NCBI RefSeq assembly: GCF_000524475.1
Contig: NZ_BAVQ01000003.1
Coordinates: forward strand, 1-64,000
Length of the DNA stretch: 64,000 nucleotides
Origin: Tomitella biformata AHU 1821
GTDB taxonomy: Bacteria > Actinomycetota > Actinomycetes > Mycobacteriales > Mycobacteriaceae
Reading direction: 5' to 3'
Position 1 is the stretch's first letter, and every line of letters begins with the position of its first letter. The notes under the pieces are model-generated. The model searched no databases, had not been told where the DNA came from, and worked only from the letters and a program-made list of their open reading frames with translations. Of the stretch, positions 53,235-62,290 are shown piece by piece. The translations under genes and the position numbers were made by a program.

Positions 53235-53705
53235 ATGGACACACGGCGAGGTCAGGGGCGCTCCGCCCCGCAAGAGTCGGTGTCTAGCGACCTGCCCATC
53301 ACCGCCAACCTCATCATCCCCGGCGCCGAGCTGCGGTGGCGGTTCTCCCGCGCCAGCGGGCCCGGCGGACAGGGCGTGAACACGACGGACTCGCGCGTGG
53401 AGCTCACGGTGAACCTGCTCGGGCTCGACGCGCTCAGCCCCGAGCAGTTCGCCAGGGTCGCCGACGCGCTCGGCGCCAGGCTGGTCGACGGCGCGCTGAC
53501 CTTGGTCGCGTCGGAGCACCGCTCCCAACTGCGCAATCGCGAGGCCGCGCGGGGTCGGCTGACGGCGCTGTTGCAGTCCGCCCTTGCCGCGCCGCCGAAG
53601 CAGCGCAAGGCCACGAAGGCGACCAGGGGTTCGCGCCGGCGCCGGCTGGAGGCTAAGAAGCAACGCTCTCAGACGAAGGACCTACGCCGCAGGCCGGAGC
53701 ATTAG
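53235..53705 (+). CDS. arfB: Alternative ribosome-rescue factor B (peptidyl-tRNA hydrolase)
   Basis: ArfB frees ribosomes stalled on broken mRNA by hydrolysing peptidyl-tRNA. The 156-aa protein has the release-factor catalytic loop SGPGGQGVNTTDSRVEL, with GGQ at about 37-39, and lacks stop-codon-reading domains. The C-terminal basic tail (RGSRRRRLEAKKQRSQTKDLRRRP) is the part that enters the empty mRNA channel. Its last 53 bp overlap the 3' end of the convergent GT87 gene. A -10 directly upstream indicates a leaderless mRNA. Confidence 0.93.
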   Translation: MDTRRGQGRSAPQESVSSDLPITANLIIPGAELRWRFSRASGPGGQGVNTTDSRVELTVNLLGLDALSPEQFARVADALGARLVDGALTLVASEHRSQLRNREAARGRLTALLQSALAAPPKQRKATKATRGSRRRRLEAKKQRSQTKDLRRRPEH

Positions 53706-54933
53706 GCGGCACCGGCTTCCAGACCCGCACGATAGCCCCGATCAGCACCGCCGCGAACACGGTGATGTAGATGTTCAACAGGAACTGGATACCGGTCCAC
53801 CAGGGCGGGAACAGGAACAGCCCGACGGCGATGATGTCGGTGCCGTCGTAGACATAGGTCCACGCCGCGGTGGCCGCGAACAGCGCGACGGCGGCGATCC
53901 ACCACCAGGCACAGCCCAGCGCCCGGTGCACCAGGTAGACGAATAGCGGCACGAACCACACCCAGTGGTGCCCCCACGAGAACGGGGACACGGCCGCGGA
54001 GGTCAGGCCGGAGAGGATGACCGCGAGCAATTGCTCGTCACGCTGGTAGAGGCGCACCGTCACGGTCAGGCTCACTGCGGTGATGAGCACGACGAGGAGC
54101 AGCCACAGCCAGGTGGGGGCGGCCCCCTGCACCAGATGCCCGAGCAGGCCGCGGATCGACTGGTTGGCCGGGTGCCGATCTTCGCCGATGCGGTCGGCCT
54201 GGAAAAAGGTGTGGGTCCAGTACTCGCGGGATTTCCTCGGCAGGATCGCCCAGGTGACCAGCACGGAAAGCGCCACCGTGCCCGTCGCGACGGCGGCCGT
54301 CCGCCATTGCCGCAGCGCCAGCAGCATCACGATGAAGTAGCCGGGGGTCAGCTTGATGCCCGCCGCGACGCCGATCCCGATGCCGCGCAGCAGGCCCTTC
54401 TCGTGGCGGGAGAAGTCCCATAGGACGAGGAGCATCAGCCACAGGTTGATTTGGCCGTAGAACAGGGTGGTCCGCACGGGCTCGAGGAACACCATGATGC
54501 CGGTGATCAGGACACTGGCGAGCACAACAGGCGGTGTCAGCCGGTAGCGCAGCATCCGCCAGGACATCAGGACGCATGCCAAGAGGGCGCAGAGGTTCGC
54601 GAGCATCCACGCGCTCACCACATGTGCCGTGGGGAATGCGTGCAGCGGGATGAACACGATGGTGGAGAACGGGGTATACGTGTACATCAGCCCGTAGATG
54701 ACAGGTTCGGTGTACAGGGGCAGGCCCTCGAGAATCCGCCCCGCGCCGTCGCGGTAGACGTTCAGGTCCACGCCCCCGGCGAGGATTCCGATGCCAGGCG
54801 CCCGCGGGCTGACCTGGGTCACCAGCAGCACGAGGGCCGCGACCGCCCAGGCTCCCAAGCCCACGAATACCGCCGGACGCCAGGACAGGCTGCGGACGGC
54901 GACGACCTCGTGCTCGGCGTCCACGTCCGACAC
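53653..54933 (-). CDS. GT87-family polyprenyl-phosphate sugar transferase
   Basis: A 426-aa integral membrane protein with about 10 helices, of the DUF2029/GT87 family. Such enzymes add mannose or arabinose from polyprenyl-phosphate donors to cell-envelope lipoglycans. The acidic residue in GGVDLNVYRDGAGRILEGLPLYTEP in the first outer loop is the family catalytic region, and HHWVWFVPL is a later conserved segment. I use the GTG at 54933, which has GGGGAGGAG a few bases upstream; the frame is open 19 codons further. Its 3' end overlaps arfB. Confidence 0.85.
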   Translation of the reverse strand: MSDVDAEHEVVAVRSLSWRPAVFVGLGAWAVAALVLLVTQVSPRAPGIGILAGGVDLNVYRDGAGRILEGLPLYTEPVIYGLMYTYTPFSTIVFIPLHAFPTAHVVSAWMLANLCALLACVLMSWRMLRYRLTPPVVLASVLITGIMVFLEPVRTTLFYGQINLWLMLLVLWDFSRHEKGLLRGIGIGVAAGIKLTPGYFIVMLLALRQWRTAAVATGTVALSVLVTWAILPRKSREYWTHTFFQADRIGEDRHPANQSIRGLLGHLVQGAAPTWLWLLLVVLITAVSLTVTVRLYQRDEQLLAVILSGLTSAAVSPFSWGHHWVWFVPLFVYLVHRALGCAWWWIAAVALFAATAAWTYVYDGTDIIAVGLFLFPPWWTGIQFLLNIYITVFAAVLIGAIVRVWKPVPPNAPACGVGPSSESVAS

Positions 54934-55041
54934 ACCGTCTCCTCCCCTGGGCTGCCCGGTCCACGGGCAATTGAGACGAGGATAGATCACGGCAGCCCTA
55001 ATACCGGGGAGCTATGCGGTGTGGGGCCCACCGAAATAATT

Positions 55042-55103
55042 CCGCGGGCGCGTCGTCGGTCTGCGGGCGCTATCGCACCCGCACATTGACAACGCGCCCG
55101 CGG
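55042..55103 (-). terminator. Terminator of the KstD-like gene
   Basis: A 12-bp outer stem (ccgcgggcgcgt 55042-55053 with 55092-55103) encloses a smaller hairpin (tgcggg/cccgca). It starts 26 bp past the gene's stop. Confidence 0.6.
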
Positions 55104-55128
55104 AAAGGGAACCGGCGGAGGCCGGGAG

Positions 55129-56676
55129 TTAGCCCTGCTTCGCGAGGATGTCGAGCACCGCGAGGTGGCTGAACACCATCGACGTGCCGATGGGATTGCC
55201 GCCGCCCGGGTAGGTGAAGCCGCTGGGCGCCGCCATCGAGTTGCCGGCCGCGTATAGCCCGCCGATGAGCGCGCCGTCCGTGCCGAAGACCTGGCCGGCA
55301 TTGTTGGTGCGCAGGCCGCCCTTGGTGCCCAGATCCGACAGCCCGAACTGTGCGGCGTGGAACGGGCCCTCGGTGATCGGGTACAGCGGGGGCTCGCCGC
55401 CGCTGAACGCGCGGTCGTAGGCCTCGTCGCCGCGGCCGAAGTCGGGGTCGACGCCGTCGCCCACAAAGCCGTTGAAACGGTCGACGGTCTTGACCAGCAC
55501 GTCGGCGGGGACACCGATCAGCTCGGCCAGCTCCTCGAGGGTGTCGGCGGTCTTCCACAGGCCGGCCTCGACGTACTTCTCGGTCTCCACCATCGGGACG
55601 TTGGTGGCCTTGCAGGGCGGCACCTCGCCGTCGCGGTTGTCATAGACCATCCAGAACGGCAGGGTCATGCCCTTGTCCATCTGGTCGAGGATCTCGCGGC
55701 CCTGGCGGTCGTAGGCGGCGGACTCGTTGATGAACCGCTCGCCGTCCTGGTTGACGAAGATGCCGCCGGTGAACCACAGCGCGAACGCCGAGTTGCCGTC
55801 CGGGTGCGTCATGCCAGGCGCCCACCAGGCCTGGTCCATCAGGTCGGTGTCGGCGCCGATGTCGATGCCGGCCGTGATGGCCTTGCCGAGGCTGCCGGGG
55901 GTGCCCATCGAGTCGCGGGCCGCGCCGGGCACGCCGAACTTGTCACGCAGCTCCTGATTGCGCTCGAAGCCGCCGGACGCGATAACGACGCCCTTGTTGA
56001 CCTTGACGTTGATCCGCCCGCCGTCGCGCACGATGACCGCGCCGACGATCTTCTTCGCGCCGTCCACCGTCTCGGTGAGCAGCTCCTCGCAGGGGCTGTT
56101 CAGCTGCGTGCGCACGTTCGGGTACTGCTGCATCGCCAGTAGGAACCGGCCGATCAGGGCCTGGCCGCCGATGACCATGTCCGGCAGTGGTTGGCCGAGC
56201 CAGTCGGTGCCCAGCGGCGGGCGCAGGGAGTCGCGCAGGTCGCCCATCTCCTCCGGCTTGAGCGGGATGGGGATGATGTGGCGGCCCTTGGCACTGGCCT
56301 TGGGCGCCTTGCCGTAGTAGTCCGGCCAGGGCAGCTCCATGAACTTGAGCGTCTCGTCCTGCTCCAGGTAGTCGATCAACGGCGCGCCGGCGCGCACGAA
56401 GGTCTCCTGCAGATCCTTGGGCGTGCGGTCGCCGACGACGGCGTGGTAGTACTCCAGGGCATCCTCGATGGTGTCCGTGTCGCCGTTGCGCTTGAGCACC
56501 GCGTTGCAGGGGAACCAGACGCCGCCGCCGCCGGAGTACGAGGTGACGCCGCCGAAGCGGTCCGTGGCCTCCACCAGCAGGGTGTTCAGGCCCTCGCGCG
56601 CCGCGGTGTAGGCGCCCGTGACGCCGCCGCCGCCGGAGCCGACCACCAGTACGTCACACTCGTCATCGAAATTCAT
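55129..56676 (-). CDS. FAD-dependent dehydrogenase, KstD/fumarate-reductase-like
   Basis: A 515-aa flavoprotein. The N-terminal dinucleotide fold is VLVVGSGGGGVTGAYTAAREGLNTLLVE, followed by FGGVTSYSGGGGVWFP, and the C-terminal FAD block is GLYAAGNSMAAPSGFTYPGGGNPIG. This domain order fits the 3-ketosteroid-delta1-dehydrogenase group, which desaturates steroid ring A, but related enzymes act on other ketones or fumarate-like acids. No other steroid genes are nearby, so the substrate is unproven. GGAGAG precedes the ATG. Confidence 0.8.
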   Translation of the reverse strand: MNFDDECDVLVVGSGGGGVTGAYTAAREGLNTLLVEATDRFGGVTSYSGGGGVWFPCNAVLKRNGDTDTIEDALEYYHAVVGDRTPKDLQETFVRAGAPLIDYLEQDETLKFMELPWPDYYGKAPKASAKGRHIIPIPLKPEEMGDLRDSLRPPLGTDWLGQPLPDMVIGGQALIGRFLLAMQQYPNVRTQLNSPCEELLTETVDGAKKIVGAVIVRDGGRINVKVNKGVVIASGGFERNQELRDKFGVPGAARDSMGTPGSLGKAITAGIDIGADTDLMDQAWWAPGMTHPDGNSAFALWFTGGIFVNQDGERFINESAAYDRQGREILDQMDKGMTLPFWMVYDNRDGEVPPCKATNVPMVETEKYVEAGLWKTADTLEELAELIGVPADVLVKTVDRFNGFVGDGVDPDFGRGDEAYDRAFSGGEPPLYPITEGPFHAAQFGLSDLGTKGGLRTNNAGQVFGTDGALIGGLYAAGNSMAAPSGFTYPGGGNPIGTSMVFSHLAVLDILAKQG

Positions 56677-56817
56677 GTTCTCTCCAGTTCATGCTCGCCC
56701 AGACAGGTATTCACCCCAATCTAGGCGCCGTCTGCCGTGGCCCCATGCCCTCCTCCCAGTGACAGGGACATTCCTCGTATCGGCCCACCGGGGGCTCCGC
56801 CCTGCGATGGTGGACGG

Positions 56818-58197
56818 GTGACTCGCTCCACGCCCCGCCGCCTGCCGCTGCTGCTCGCCACGCTGCTCGCGCTGGCCGTCCTGTCCCCCGCCTCCGCCGC
56901 CGCCGAGCCCGAGCAGCCGGGGTTCTACTGGGGCGCCGCGCAATCAGGTTTCCAGGCCGAGGGCGGCTATCCACCCGGCTCCCGGCCTGACGCCGCGACC
57001 CCGCCGGACAGCAACTGGAGCCGCTACGCCACCGCCAACGCGGGCAACGGGAAGGTCGACCCGTATGAGCGCGCCAACGACTTCCGCAACCGCTACCACG
57101 AGGACATCGCGAATGCCCGCGCGATGGGGCTGAACACATTCCGATTCGGCGTCGAGTGGGCCCGCGTGCAGCCCGCGCCGGGCGTGTGGGACCAGGCCGA
57201 GCTCGCGTACTACGACGACGTGGTCGCCACGATCCGCGCGTCGGGCATGACGCCCATGATCACCCTGATCCACTACGTCTACCCCGGCTGGGTCGCGGAT
57301 GCCGGCGGGATGTTGACCGACGCGAACATCGCGGCGTTCGGCGAGTACGCCCGCGCGATCACCGCCCGCTATGCCGGGCTGGGCGTGCTGTGGGTGGCGG
57401 TCAACGAGCCGCTGGTGTTCGTCAAGCACGAGCTGACGATCGGCGCGATCAACCCACTGGAGGCCGGCGCGCTGCTCGACGGCCTCGAGCGGGCACACCG
57501 GGCTGCGTATGGGGCGGCGCACGACGCGGACCCGGCCGCGATGGTCACCAGCAACGAGGCGTTTCTGCCGGCCGTCACGCCGGTCACCGACGCGCTGTTC
57601 TCCGACCGCGTCGCGGACACGCTCGACTACGTGGGCATCGACTACTACTACGGCGTCGCACTGGACAACCTGACAACGATCAACGCCGCCTGGGACGATT
57701 TCTGGGCGGTGCGTCCACAGCCGGAGGACATCTACCACGCCCTGCGCCACTACTCGGACCGGTTCCCCGACAAGCCGCTGTACATCGTGGAGAACGGACT
57801 GCCCACGGACGGTGACCGCGTCGAGGCTGGGGCCCAGCCGCGTGCGGACGGCGTGACCCGCGCCGACAATCTGCGGGACACCATCTTCTGGGTCCAGCGC
57901 GCGAAGGCCGACGGCATGAATGTCATCGGCTACAACTACTGGTCCATCGCCGACAACTACGAGTGGGGCAGCTACCGCCCGCGCTTCGGGCTGTACACCG
58001 TCGACGCGCTGACGGATCCCGCGCTGACCCGGGTGCCCACCGACGGCGTCGCCGCGTATCGCGAGATCACCGCGCACGGCGGGGTGCCCGACGGCTACCG
58101 CCCGGTGAGCGCGCCCGTCACGTGCTCGCTGGCATCGATCCCGCGCAGTTGCGTCGAGCCCGCCGACGCAAGCGGGCCTGTTGTCCCGTTGAACTAA
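56818..58197 (+). CDS. Secreted glycoside hydrolase family 1
   Basis: A 459-aa beta-glycosidase of the GH1 TIM-barrel family. A Sec signal peptide covers about the first 30 residues (RRLPLLLATLLALAVLSPASAAA). The acid/base Glu is in VAVNEPLV, the nucleophile Glu in YIVENGLP, and SIADNYEW is the late GH1 substrate loop. Two Cys near the C terminus (VTCSL, RSCVEP) may form a disulfide. Export is unusual for a family that is mostly cytosolic. I use the GTG at 56818; an ATG 27 codons earlier lacks support. The natural glycan is unknown. Confidence 0.85.
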   Translation: MTRSTPRRLPLLLATLLALAVLSPASAAAEPEQPGFYWGAAQSGFQAEGGYPPGSRPDAATPPDSNWSRYATANAGNGKVDPYERANDFRNRYHEDIANARAMGLNTFRFGVEWARVQPAPGVWDQAELAYYDDVVATIRASGMTPMITLIHYVYPGWVADAGGMLTDANIAAFGEYARAITARYAGLGVLWVAVNEPLVFVKHELTIGAINPLEAGALLDGLERAHRAAYGAAHDADPAAMVTSNEAFLPAVTPVTDALFSDRVADTLDYVGIDYYYGVALDNLTTINAAWDDFWAVRPQPEDIYHALRHYSDRFPDKPLYIVENGLPTDGDRVEAGAQPRADGVTRADNLRDTIFWVQRAKADGMNVIGYNYWSIADNYEWGSYRPRFGLYTVDALTDPALTRVPTDGVAAYREITAHGGVPDGYRPVSAPVTCSLASIPRSCVEPADASGPVVPLN

Positions 58198-58357
58198 CTG
58201 GCTATAAGTCTTGTCAAGTGCGGGCTGGCCCAGGTGGCATCGCCGTCGCGAGTGGCGGCGGTGCCAGGGCCGGTGCTGTTCGGCCGGTGTGCCGGTTCGG
58301 GGGGGTGGGTGCCCAGCGCCCACGCTGACATATGCGACCTCACCCGAGATTGGCGGG

Positions 58358-59329
58358 TCATCTGGCGACGTTCGGGCTGCTATGAGGGCGAGGGGCCGGG
58401 TCGGCGCTAGTCGTCGCCAGCACGGGATCCTTCTCGAGAGGGGTGTCGAGGAGTACGCGCAACGCGCCGATCCACACCAGCGCCGCCCCGAACAGGTGCA
58501 GGCTCACGAGCACCGCGGGCAGGTCGGTGAGGCTCTGCACGATGCCGATCACGCCCTGCAGGCCGAGCACTCCGAGGAAGACGAGGACCCGCAACCGCGC
58601 GGTGGTGTCCGACTTGCGCAGCGAGAGCAGCAGCGCGACGGTCAGCGCGAGCACCATCGCGACGAGGAGCCCGTGGAACCACGTGATCGCGGTCCAATTA
58701 AGGGGGATGCGGTGCACCGGATCCGGGTCGCCCGAGTGCGGGCCGCTGCCAGTGACCAGTGTGCCCACGGCGAGCGCGAGGCCCGTGGAGACCAGGACGC
58801 CGATGCCCAGCACGCGGGAGGTGGGGCCGACGGGTTCCGGCTTGCCGAAGTCGGCGACCCGCACGCGGTGCCACGTCAGCACCGTGGTGGTCAACAGCGC
58901 GGTGGCGGCGAGGAAGTGCCCGGCCACGATGTAGGGGTTCAGGCCCGTCCACACGGTGACGCCGCCGATGACGGCGTTGAGGACGACCATCCAGAACTGC
59001 GACCACGCGAGTCGGGTGATGGTGCGATCTTGGGGCTTCTGCAGCCGCGCGGCGATGATCGCCCAACCCACCGCGGCGCTGAGCGCCCAGGTCAGCATCC
59101 GGTTGCCGAACTCGATGATGCCGTGGATGCCCATCTCGGCCGTCGTGGTGATGGACTCGTCCGTGCACATCGGCCACTCCGGGCAGCCGAGGCCCGAGCC
59201 GGTCACGCGCACCACGCCGCCGCCGACTATGAGCACCACGGCCATCACCATCGCGGCGGTGGTCGCCCAGCGCAACCCCCGCCGGCTTACGGTATAGCGC
59301 TCGGCCAGCCAATCAAACGGCGTCGACAT
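58358..59329 (-). CDS. ctaA: Heme A synthase
   Basis: CtaA oxidises heme O to heme A for the aa3 cytochrome oxidase. The 323-aa membrane protein has eight helices and the conserved histidines of two heme sites (GIHGIIEFGNRM, YIVAGHFLAAT, TWFHGLLVAM and SLHLFGAALVW). The loop after the first helix has GLGCPEWPMC, the two Cys of the COX15/CtaA family. I start at the ATG at 59329; the frame is open for 54 more codons that do not look like protein. Confidence 0.93.
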   Translation of the reverse strand: MSTPFDWLAERYTVSRRGLRWATTAAMVMAVVLIVGGGVVRVTGSGLGCPEWPMCTDESITTTAEMGIHGIIEFGNRMLTWALSAAVGWAIIAARLQKPQDRTITRLAWSQFWMVVLNAVIGGVTVWTGLNPYIVAGHFLAATALLTTTVLTWHRVRVADFGKPEPVGPTSRVLGIGVLVSTGLALAVGTLVTGSGPHSGDPDPVHRIPLNWTAITWFHGLLVAMVLALTVALLLSLRKSDTTARLRVLVFLGVLGLQGVIGIVQSLTDLPAVLVSLHLFGAALVWIGALRVLLDTPLEKDPVLATTSADPAPRPHSSPNVAR

Positions 59330-59390
59330 ATAACAGACACACCCTCTCGCACGGAAAACCCGTCCAAGTCTAGCGAGTGCAGATAGCCGC

Positions 59391-60344
59391 TCAATTCTCC
59401 CGGGCGGCAAAGTGGCGCACGACGCACTCCTGCGCGACGCTCGCCACCAGCTGCCCGTCGCCGCGGATAAACCGGCCTGTCGCCAGTCCACGGGTGCCAG
59501 CCGCGACCGGCGACTCCGTGGAGTACAGCAGCCAGTCGTCGAACTGCAGCGGCCGATGCAGCCACATCGAGTGGTTGATCGTGGCCACCACGACGCGGTC
59601 GAGCCCCCAGGAGAGGCCGTGGGACGTCAGGATCGAGTCCAGCAGCGTGGTGTCGGACGTGTACGCCAGCAGTGCCGCCTGGACGTTGGGGTCCGCGGGC
59701 ACGACGCCGTCGGGCCGCATCCAGACGCGGTTGTGGCCCAGCTGCTCGCCCGTCGCCTTCTGGATCCACGCCGGGTCGTTGGCATAGCGGAACTCGATGG
59801 GACGGATGGCGTCGACGAACCAGCCCAGATTCGACTCGTAGCCGGCCAGGACCTCCGTCAAGCCCGGCAGAGTCTCGGGCGCTGGCATGCTCGCCACCGC
59901 CGAGAGCTCCGGCTGGTGCTCCAAGCCAGGCTTGTCGCTGGTGTAAGAGAGCAGGATGGAGCACAGCAGCTCGCCGCCCTGGCTCACCTCGACGAGCCGG
60001 TTGGAGATCGACGCGCCGTCGCGCAGCCGGGTCACCCGGTAGTCGATGTCCGCGTCGATCTCGCCGCCCCGGATGAAGTGCCCGTTGACGGCGTGCAGGC
60101 GCAGCGGCTCCACAGGCTTTCCGCGGTCCGCGGACTTGGCGGCCGCGACAGCATCGACCGTGCGCCCGCCGGCGATGATGGCCTGGGCCATCAGCAGCCC
60201 GCCGAAGGTGCGGGCCGCGGTCTGCCGAGGCTGCGTTCCCCGGTACTCGTCTGCCCCCGTCTCCTCGAGGTCCAGGACGCCGAGGAGCATGCTGAGATCG
60301 CCGAGTACGGCGGGTGCGGCAGCCTCAGCGCGGTGCTTCCCCAC
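59391..60344 (-). CDS. tesB: Acyl-CoA thioesterase II
   Basis: TesB hydrolyses medium- to long-chain acyl-CoAs to free acids. The 317-aa protein has two hotdog folds: the first with RTFGGLLMAQAIIAG and LHAVNGHFIRGG (the TesB signature), the second with LLAYTSDTTLLDS and INHSMWLHRP, whose Asp, Thr and Gln make up the active site. The GTG start follows the pyk stop without a gap, using GAGGA inside pyk as its ribosome site. The pyk-tesB pair is conserved in mycobacteria (Rv1617-Rv1618). Confidence 0.95.
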   Translation of the reverse strand: MGKHRAEAAAPAVLGDLSMLLGVLDLEETGADEYRGTQPRQTAARTFGGLLMAQAIIAGGRTVDAVAAAKSADRGKPVEPLRLHAVNGHFIRGGEIDADIDYRVTRLRDGASISNRLVEVSQGGELLCSILLSYTSDKPGLEHQPELSAVASMPAPETLPGLTEVLAGYESNLGWFVDAIRPIEFRYANDPAWIQKATGEQLGHNRVWMRPDGVVPADPNVQAALLAYTSDTTLLDSILTSHGLSWGLDRVVVATINHSMWLHRPLQFDDWLLYSTESPVAAGTRGLATGRFIRGDGQLVASVAQECVVRHFAAREN

Positions 60345-61763
60345 TCAGCGGTCCTCGACGCCAATACGGTGCACGTGCACCAGGTTCGTCGAGCCCACCG
60401 TGTGCGGCGGGGAGCCGGCGACGATCACGACGACGTCGCCGCGCTCGTAGCGGCCGATCTCGAGGACGGCCTTGTCCACCTGGTGCATCATCTCGTCCGT
60501 CGAGGCGACCTTGTCCACCAGGAACGCCTCGGTGCCCCACGTCAGCGTCAGCTGGTTGCACACGGACTGCAGCGGGGTGAACGCCAGGATCGGCAGGCGG
60601 GTGTGCAGGCGGGAGATGCGGCGCACGGTGTCGCCAGACTGGGTGAACGCCGCGATCGCGGCGGCGTCGAGACGCTCGCCGATCTCGCGGGCGGCGTCGG
60701 TGATCACGCCGCGACGGGTGCGCGGACGGTGGGTCAGCGGCGGCACGTCGACGGAGTCCGCCTCCACCGCGTCGATGATCTTGCCCATCGCCTGCACGGC
60801 CACGACCGGGTACGCGCCGACCGAGGTCTCGCCGGAGAGCATGACGGCGTCCGCGCCGTCGAGCACGGCGTTGGCGACATCTGAGGCCTCGGCACGCGTC
60901 GGGCGGGCGTTCTCCATCATCGAGTCCAGCATCTGCGTGGCGACGATGACGGGCTTGGCGTTCTCGCGGGCGACCTGAATCGCGCGCTTCTGCACCAGCG
61001 GCACATCCTCCATCGGCAGCTCCACGCCGAGGTCGCCGCGGGCGACCATGACGGCGTCGAAGGCCAGCACGATGGCCTCAAGGTTCTCGATGGCCTCCGG
61101 CTTCTCCAGCTTCGCGATCACGGGGACCCGGCGGCCCACGCGGTCCATGACCTCGTGCACCAGCTCGATGTCCGACGGCGCCCGCACGAACGAGAGCGCG
61201 ATGAAGTCCACGCCCATGTTCAGCGCGAACTCGCAGTCCGCGATGTCCTTCTCGCTCATCGCGGGGACCGAGACGTTCATGCCGGGCAGGGAGACGCCCT
61301 TGTTGTTGCTGACCGGGCCGCCCTCGACGACCCGGCACACGACGTCGTTGCCGTCGACCTCGACGACCACGAGGCCGACCTTGCCGTCGTCCACCAGGAG
61401 TCGGTCGCCGGGGACGGCGTCCTGGGCCAGGCCCTTATAGGTGGTGGAGACGCGATCGTGGGTGCCGTCGACCTCGTCGACGGTGATGCGCACAATCTCG
61501 CCGGTGGCCCACACGGTCTCGTTGTCGATGAAGCGGCCGAGGCGGATCTTCGGCCCCTGCAGGTCCGCCAGCACGCCCACCGGGCGGTCGAGTACGGCCG
61601 AGGCGGCCCGCACGCGGTCGTAGGCGACCTTGTGGTCGGCGTGATCGCCGTGGCTGAAGTTCAGCCGGGCAACATTCATGCCGGCCTGGACCAGTTCGTT
61701 GATTCGCTCGTCGGTGGCCACTGCAGGGCCAAGGGTGCAGACAATCTTCGCGCGTCGGTTCAC
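60345..61763 (-). CDS. pyk: Pyruvate kinase
   Basis: Pyk makes pyruvate and ATP from phosphoenolpyruvate and ADP. The 472-aa protein shows RRAKIVCTLGPA, MNVARLNFSHG, the active-site lysine signature VIAKLEKPEAIENLE, MVARGDLGVELP, and QMLDSMMENARPTRAEASDVANAVLDGADAVMLSGET. The C-terminal allosteric domain is present. I choose the GTG at 61763, seven bases after a TAGGCT -10, so the transcript should be leaderless; the length then equals that of the M. tuberculosis enzyme as I recall it. Confidence 0.96.
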   Translation of the reverse strand: MNRRAKIVCTLGPAVATDERINELVQAGMNVARLNFSHGDHADHKVAYDRVRAASAVLDRPVGVLADLQGPKIRLGRFIDNETVWATGEIVRITVDEVDGTHDRVSTTYKGLAQDAVPGDRLLVDDGKVGLVVVEVDGNDVVCRVVEGGPVSNNKGVSLPGMNVSVPAMSEKDIADCEFALNMGVDFIALSFVRAPSDIELVHEVMDRVGRRVPVIAKLEKPEAIENLEAIVLAFDAVMVARGDLGVELPMEDVPLVQKRAIQVARENAKPVIVATQMLDSMMENARPTRAEASDVANAVLDGADAVMLSGETSVGAYPVVAVQAMGKIIDAVEADSVDVPPLTHRPRTRRGVITDAAREIGERLDAAAIAAFTQSGDTVRRISRLHTRLPILAFTPLQSVCNQLTLTWGTEAFLVDKVASTDEMMHQVDKAVLEIGRYERGDVVVIVAGSPPHTVGSTNLVHVHRIGVEDR

Positions 61764-61770
61764 CTGTCCC

Positions 61771-61776
61771 AGCCTA
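61771..61776 (-). promoter_or_regulatory. -10 element for a leaderless pyk transcript
   Basis: TAGGCT on the minus strand (61776-61771) is 7 bp ahead of the GTG start of pyk. No ribosome site is seen in between, and the -35 region has only a weak TTCTCA. Confidence 0.5.
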
Positions 61777-61855
61777 GTCAATCGCGGCTGTGAGAATCGC
61801 CTCGGATACCTGAGCCGCACCAGAATTCGCTAAAATTCATGCGATGTTCACTGGG

Positions 61856-62290
61856 TTAGGCGGGTGTCAGCGGCCAGCCAGGCAGGTTCCGGACCACTGT
61901 GAAAACGATCGCTACCACCAGGATCGAGTACCCCACCTTGGGCGCCACGCGCAGCGGCCGGCCCTGCCAGCGCGCCTTGGTCGCGATCCACAACAGCACG
62001 ACCACCACGGGGATCATCGACAGGAGGAAGGCGTTACTGTGCGCGGCGCCCACGAAGTCGCCGTGCAGCAGGTCGTGCGTCATGCGCAGGCCTCCGCAGC
62101 CGGGGCAGTCCAGGCCCGTCAGCAACTTTGTAGGGCATTTGGGCATGAGAACACCCGGGTCATGGGGATTGGCGACTGCCAGATACCCAAGCCCGAGTGC
62201 GACAAGCGAGCCCGCCACCGCCCACGTCCAGACCAGCCCGACGCGGGCGGCGTGCAGGGCGTCAGGGGCGGAGCTTGCGACCGTTCGCAT
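61856..62290 (-). CDS. DUF2752 membrane protein
   Basis: A 144-aa protein with three hydrophobic helices. The family motif KLLTGLDCPGCGGLRMTHDLLHGDF has a CxxC pair followed by a His and lies between helices 1 and 2. The function of DUF2752 is not known; the cysteines could bind metal or act in redox. Its start lies 29 bp inside the TM2 gene, so the two overlap and are co-translated. It corresponds to Rv1616. Confidence 0.88.
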   Translation of the reverse strand: MRTVASSAPDALHAARVGLVWTWAVAGSLVALGLGYLAVANPHDPGVLMPKCPTKLLTGLDCPGCGGLRMTHDLLHGDFVGAAHSNAFLLSMIPVVVVLLWIATKARWQGRPLRVAPKVGYSILVVAIVFTVVRNLPGWPLTPA

